A DNA stretch of 64,000 nucleotides from Stenotrophomonas hibiscicola ATCC 19867 (GTDB lineage: Bacteria > Pseudomonadota > Gammaproteobacteria > Xanthomonadales > Xanthomonadaceae), in NCBI RefSeq assembly GCF_000382065.1, contig NZ_KB907498.1:316714-380713 (forward strand). Reading direction: 5' to 3'. The notes below the pieces were generated by a model. It had not been told where the DNA came from, did no database searches, and was given only the letters and a program-made list of their open reading frames with translations. The position numbers and the translations under genes were made by a program. This document shows positions 63,570-64,000 of the stretch, piece after piece. How positions within the stretch are numbered: the stretch's first letter is position 1; each line of letters opens with the position of its first letter.

Positions 63570-64000
63570 TCAGAGCAGCGGCCGCAGCGCCAGTTCCAGC
63601 CCGAGCAACAGCAGGAAACCCAGGAAGCAGCCCCGGAACACCCGCGCACTGATGCGCTGCCGGATCACCTGCCCCAGCCACATGCCCAGCAATGCCGGCA
63701 GCACCGCCAGCGCACTCAGCCCCAGCTGCTGGATGCCGAATGCGCCGTGCAGCACCAGGCCGGCGGTCAGCGAAATCGTTGACACCGTGAACGCCAGCCC
63801 CAGCGCCTGCACCAGCTCCTCGCGCTGCAACCCCAGCGAATGCAGGTATGGCACCGCCGGCATCACGAACACGCCGGTGGCGCCGGTCACCACGCCCGAC
63901 AACGCCCCCACCAGCGGCCCCAGCCAACGCTCGCGCCGCTGCTGCACGCGGAACACCGGCGCAAGCAACGCATAGGCGGCATAGACCACCAATGCCACGC
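63570..64000 (-). CDS. Sulfite exporter TauE/SafE-family permease, 3' part
   Basis: At least 143 C-terminal residues of a TauE/SafE (DUF81) permease; the 5' end lies beyond the window. The internal repeat signature GPLVGALSGVVTGATGVFVMPAVPYLHSLGLQREELVQALGLAFTVSTISL marks the second half of the protein. Further helices are LGLSALAVLPALLGMWLGQVIRQRISARVFRGCFLGFLLLLGLELAL. Family members export sulfite, sulfoacetate or similar anions; the substrate here is unknown. The frame is open to the window edge. Confidence 0.85.
   Translation of the reverse strand, partial: VALVVYAAYALLAPVFRVQQRRERWLGPLVGALSGVVTGATGVFVMPAVPYLHSLGLQREELVQALGLAFTVSTISLTAGLVLHGAFGIQQLGLSALAVLPALLGMWLGQVIRQRISARVFRGCFLGFLLLLGLELALRPLL

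Overview
The window is chromosomal DNA of very high GC content (I estimate mid-60s percent by eye, not computed) from a gammaproteobacterium of the Xanthomonadaceae, most likely Stenotrophomonas, close to S. maltophilia. Two things support this. First, many intergenic gaps carry short GTAG-headed palindromes of the kind known in S. maltophilia as SMAG/REP elements. Second, a macRS-macABC efflux locus is present in the form described for that species. No phage, integrase, IS element or CRISPR array was seen.

Layout. 0-1.1 kb: CorA-type Mg transporter. 1.2-12.1 kb: polyamine locus, with a Sad-type succinate semialdehyde dehydrogenase, putrescine ABC importer potGHI and potF, glutamylputrescine synthetase puuA, hydrolase puuD and oxidase puuB; a flavin monooxygenase-like gene lies between potF and potGHI on the other strand. 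12.2-18.6 kb: signalling and accessory block (MASE1 membrane protein, lower-GC secreted orphan, two-receiver diguanylate cyclase, bacteriohemerythrin, MFS symporter, one-TM orphan). 18.7-21.7 kb: the polyamine pathway resumes with puuC and an omega-amino acid:pyruvate aminotransferase. 21.8-24.1 kb: orphan ParB-like protein and DUF445 protein. 24.1-28.9 kb: iron block with a candidate Fur box, TonB-dependent receptor, DUF3649, PepSY and DUF3325 membrane proteins. 29-37.5 kb: housekeeping (rlmKL, hydrolase, amidase, sulfurtransferase, DUF1289-Nudix fusion, FKBP-like protein, enoyl-CoA hydratase, small orphan, nth).

37.6-45.3 kb is a phosphate regulon: candidate Pho boxes precede an OprP/O-like porin, a soluble PstS and a lipoprotein PstS, followed by pstCAB-phoU and a strong terminator. 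Directly behind it (45.3-48.0 kb) lies the most interesting locus: a four-gene HvfABCD-type operon. It encodes a secreted precursor peptide with four EGKCG motifs, a DUF692 (MNIO) iron oxidase, a DUF2063 partner and a DoxX-family membrane protein. Relatives of this system make cysteine-modified, copper-binding ribosomal peptides.

48.1-64 kb: RNase T, a large periplasmic-propeller diguanylate cyclase, sensor kinase and regulator divergent from the MacABC tripartite efflux pump, RlmB, a GFA-family zinc protein, RNase R, two identical tRNA-Leu(CAG) genes each with its own near-consensus promoter and terminator, and the 3' part of a TauE/SafE permease running off the end.
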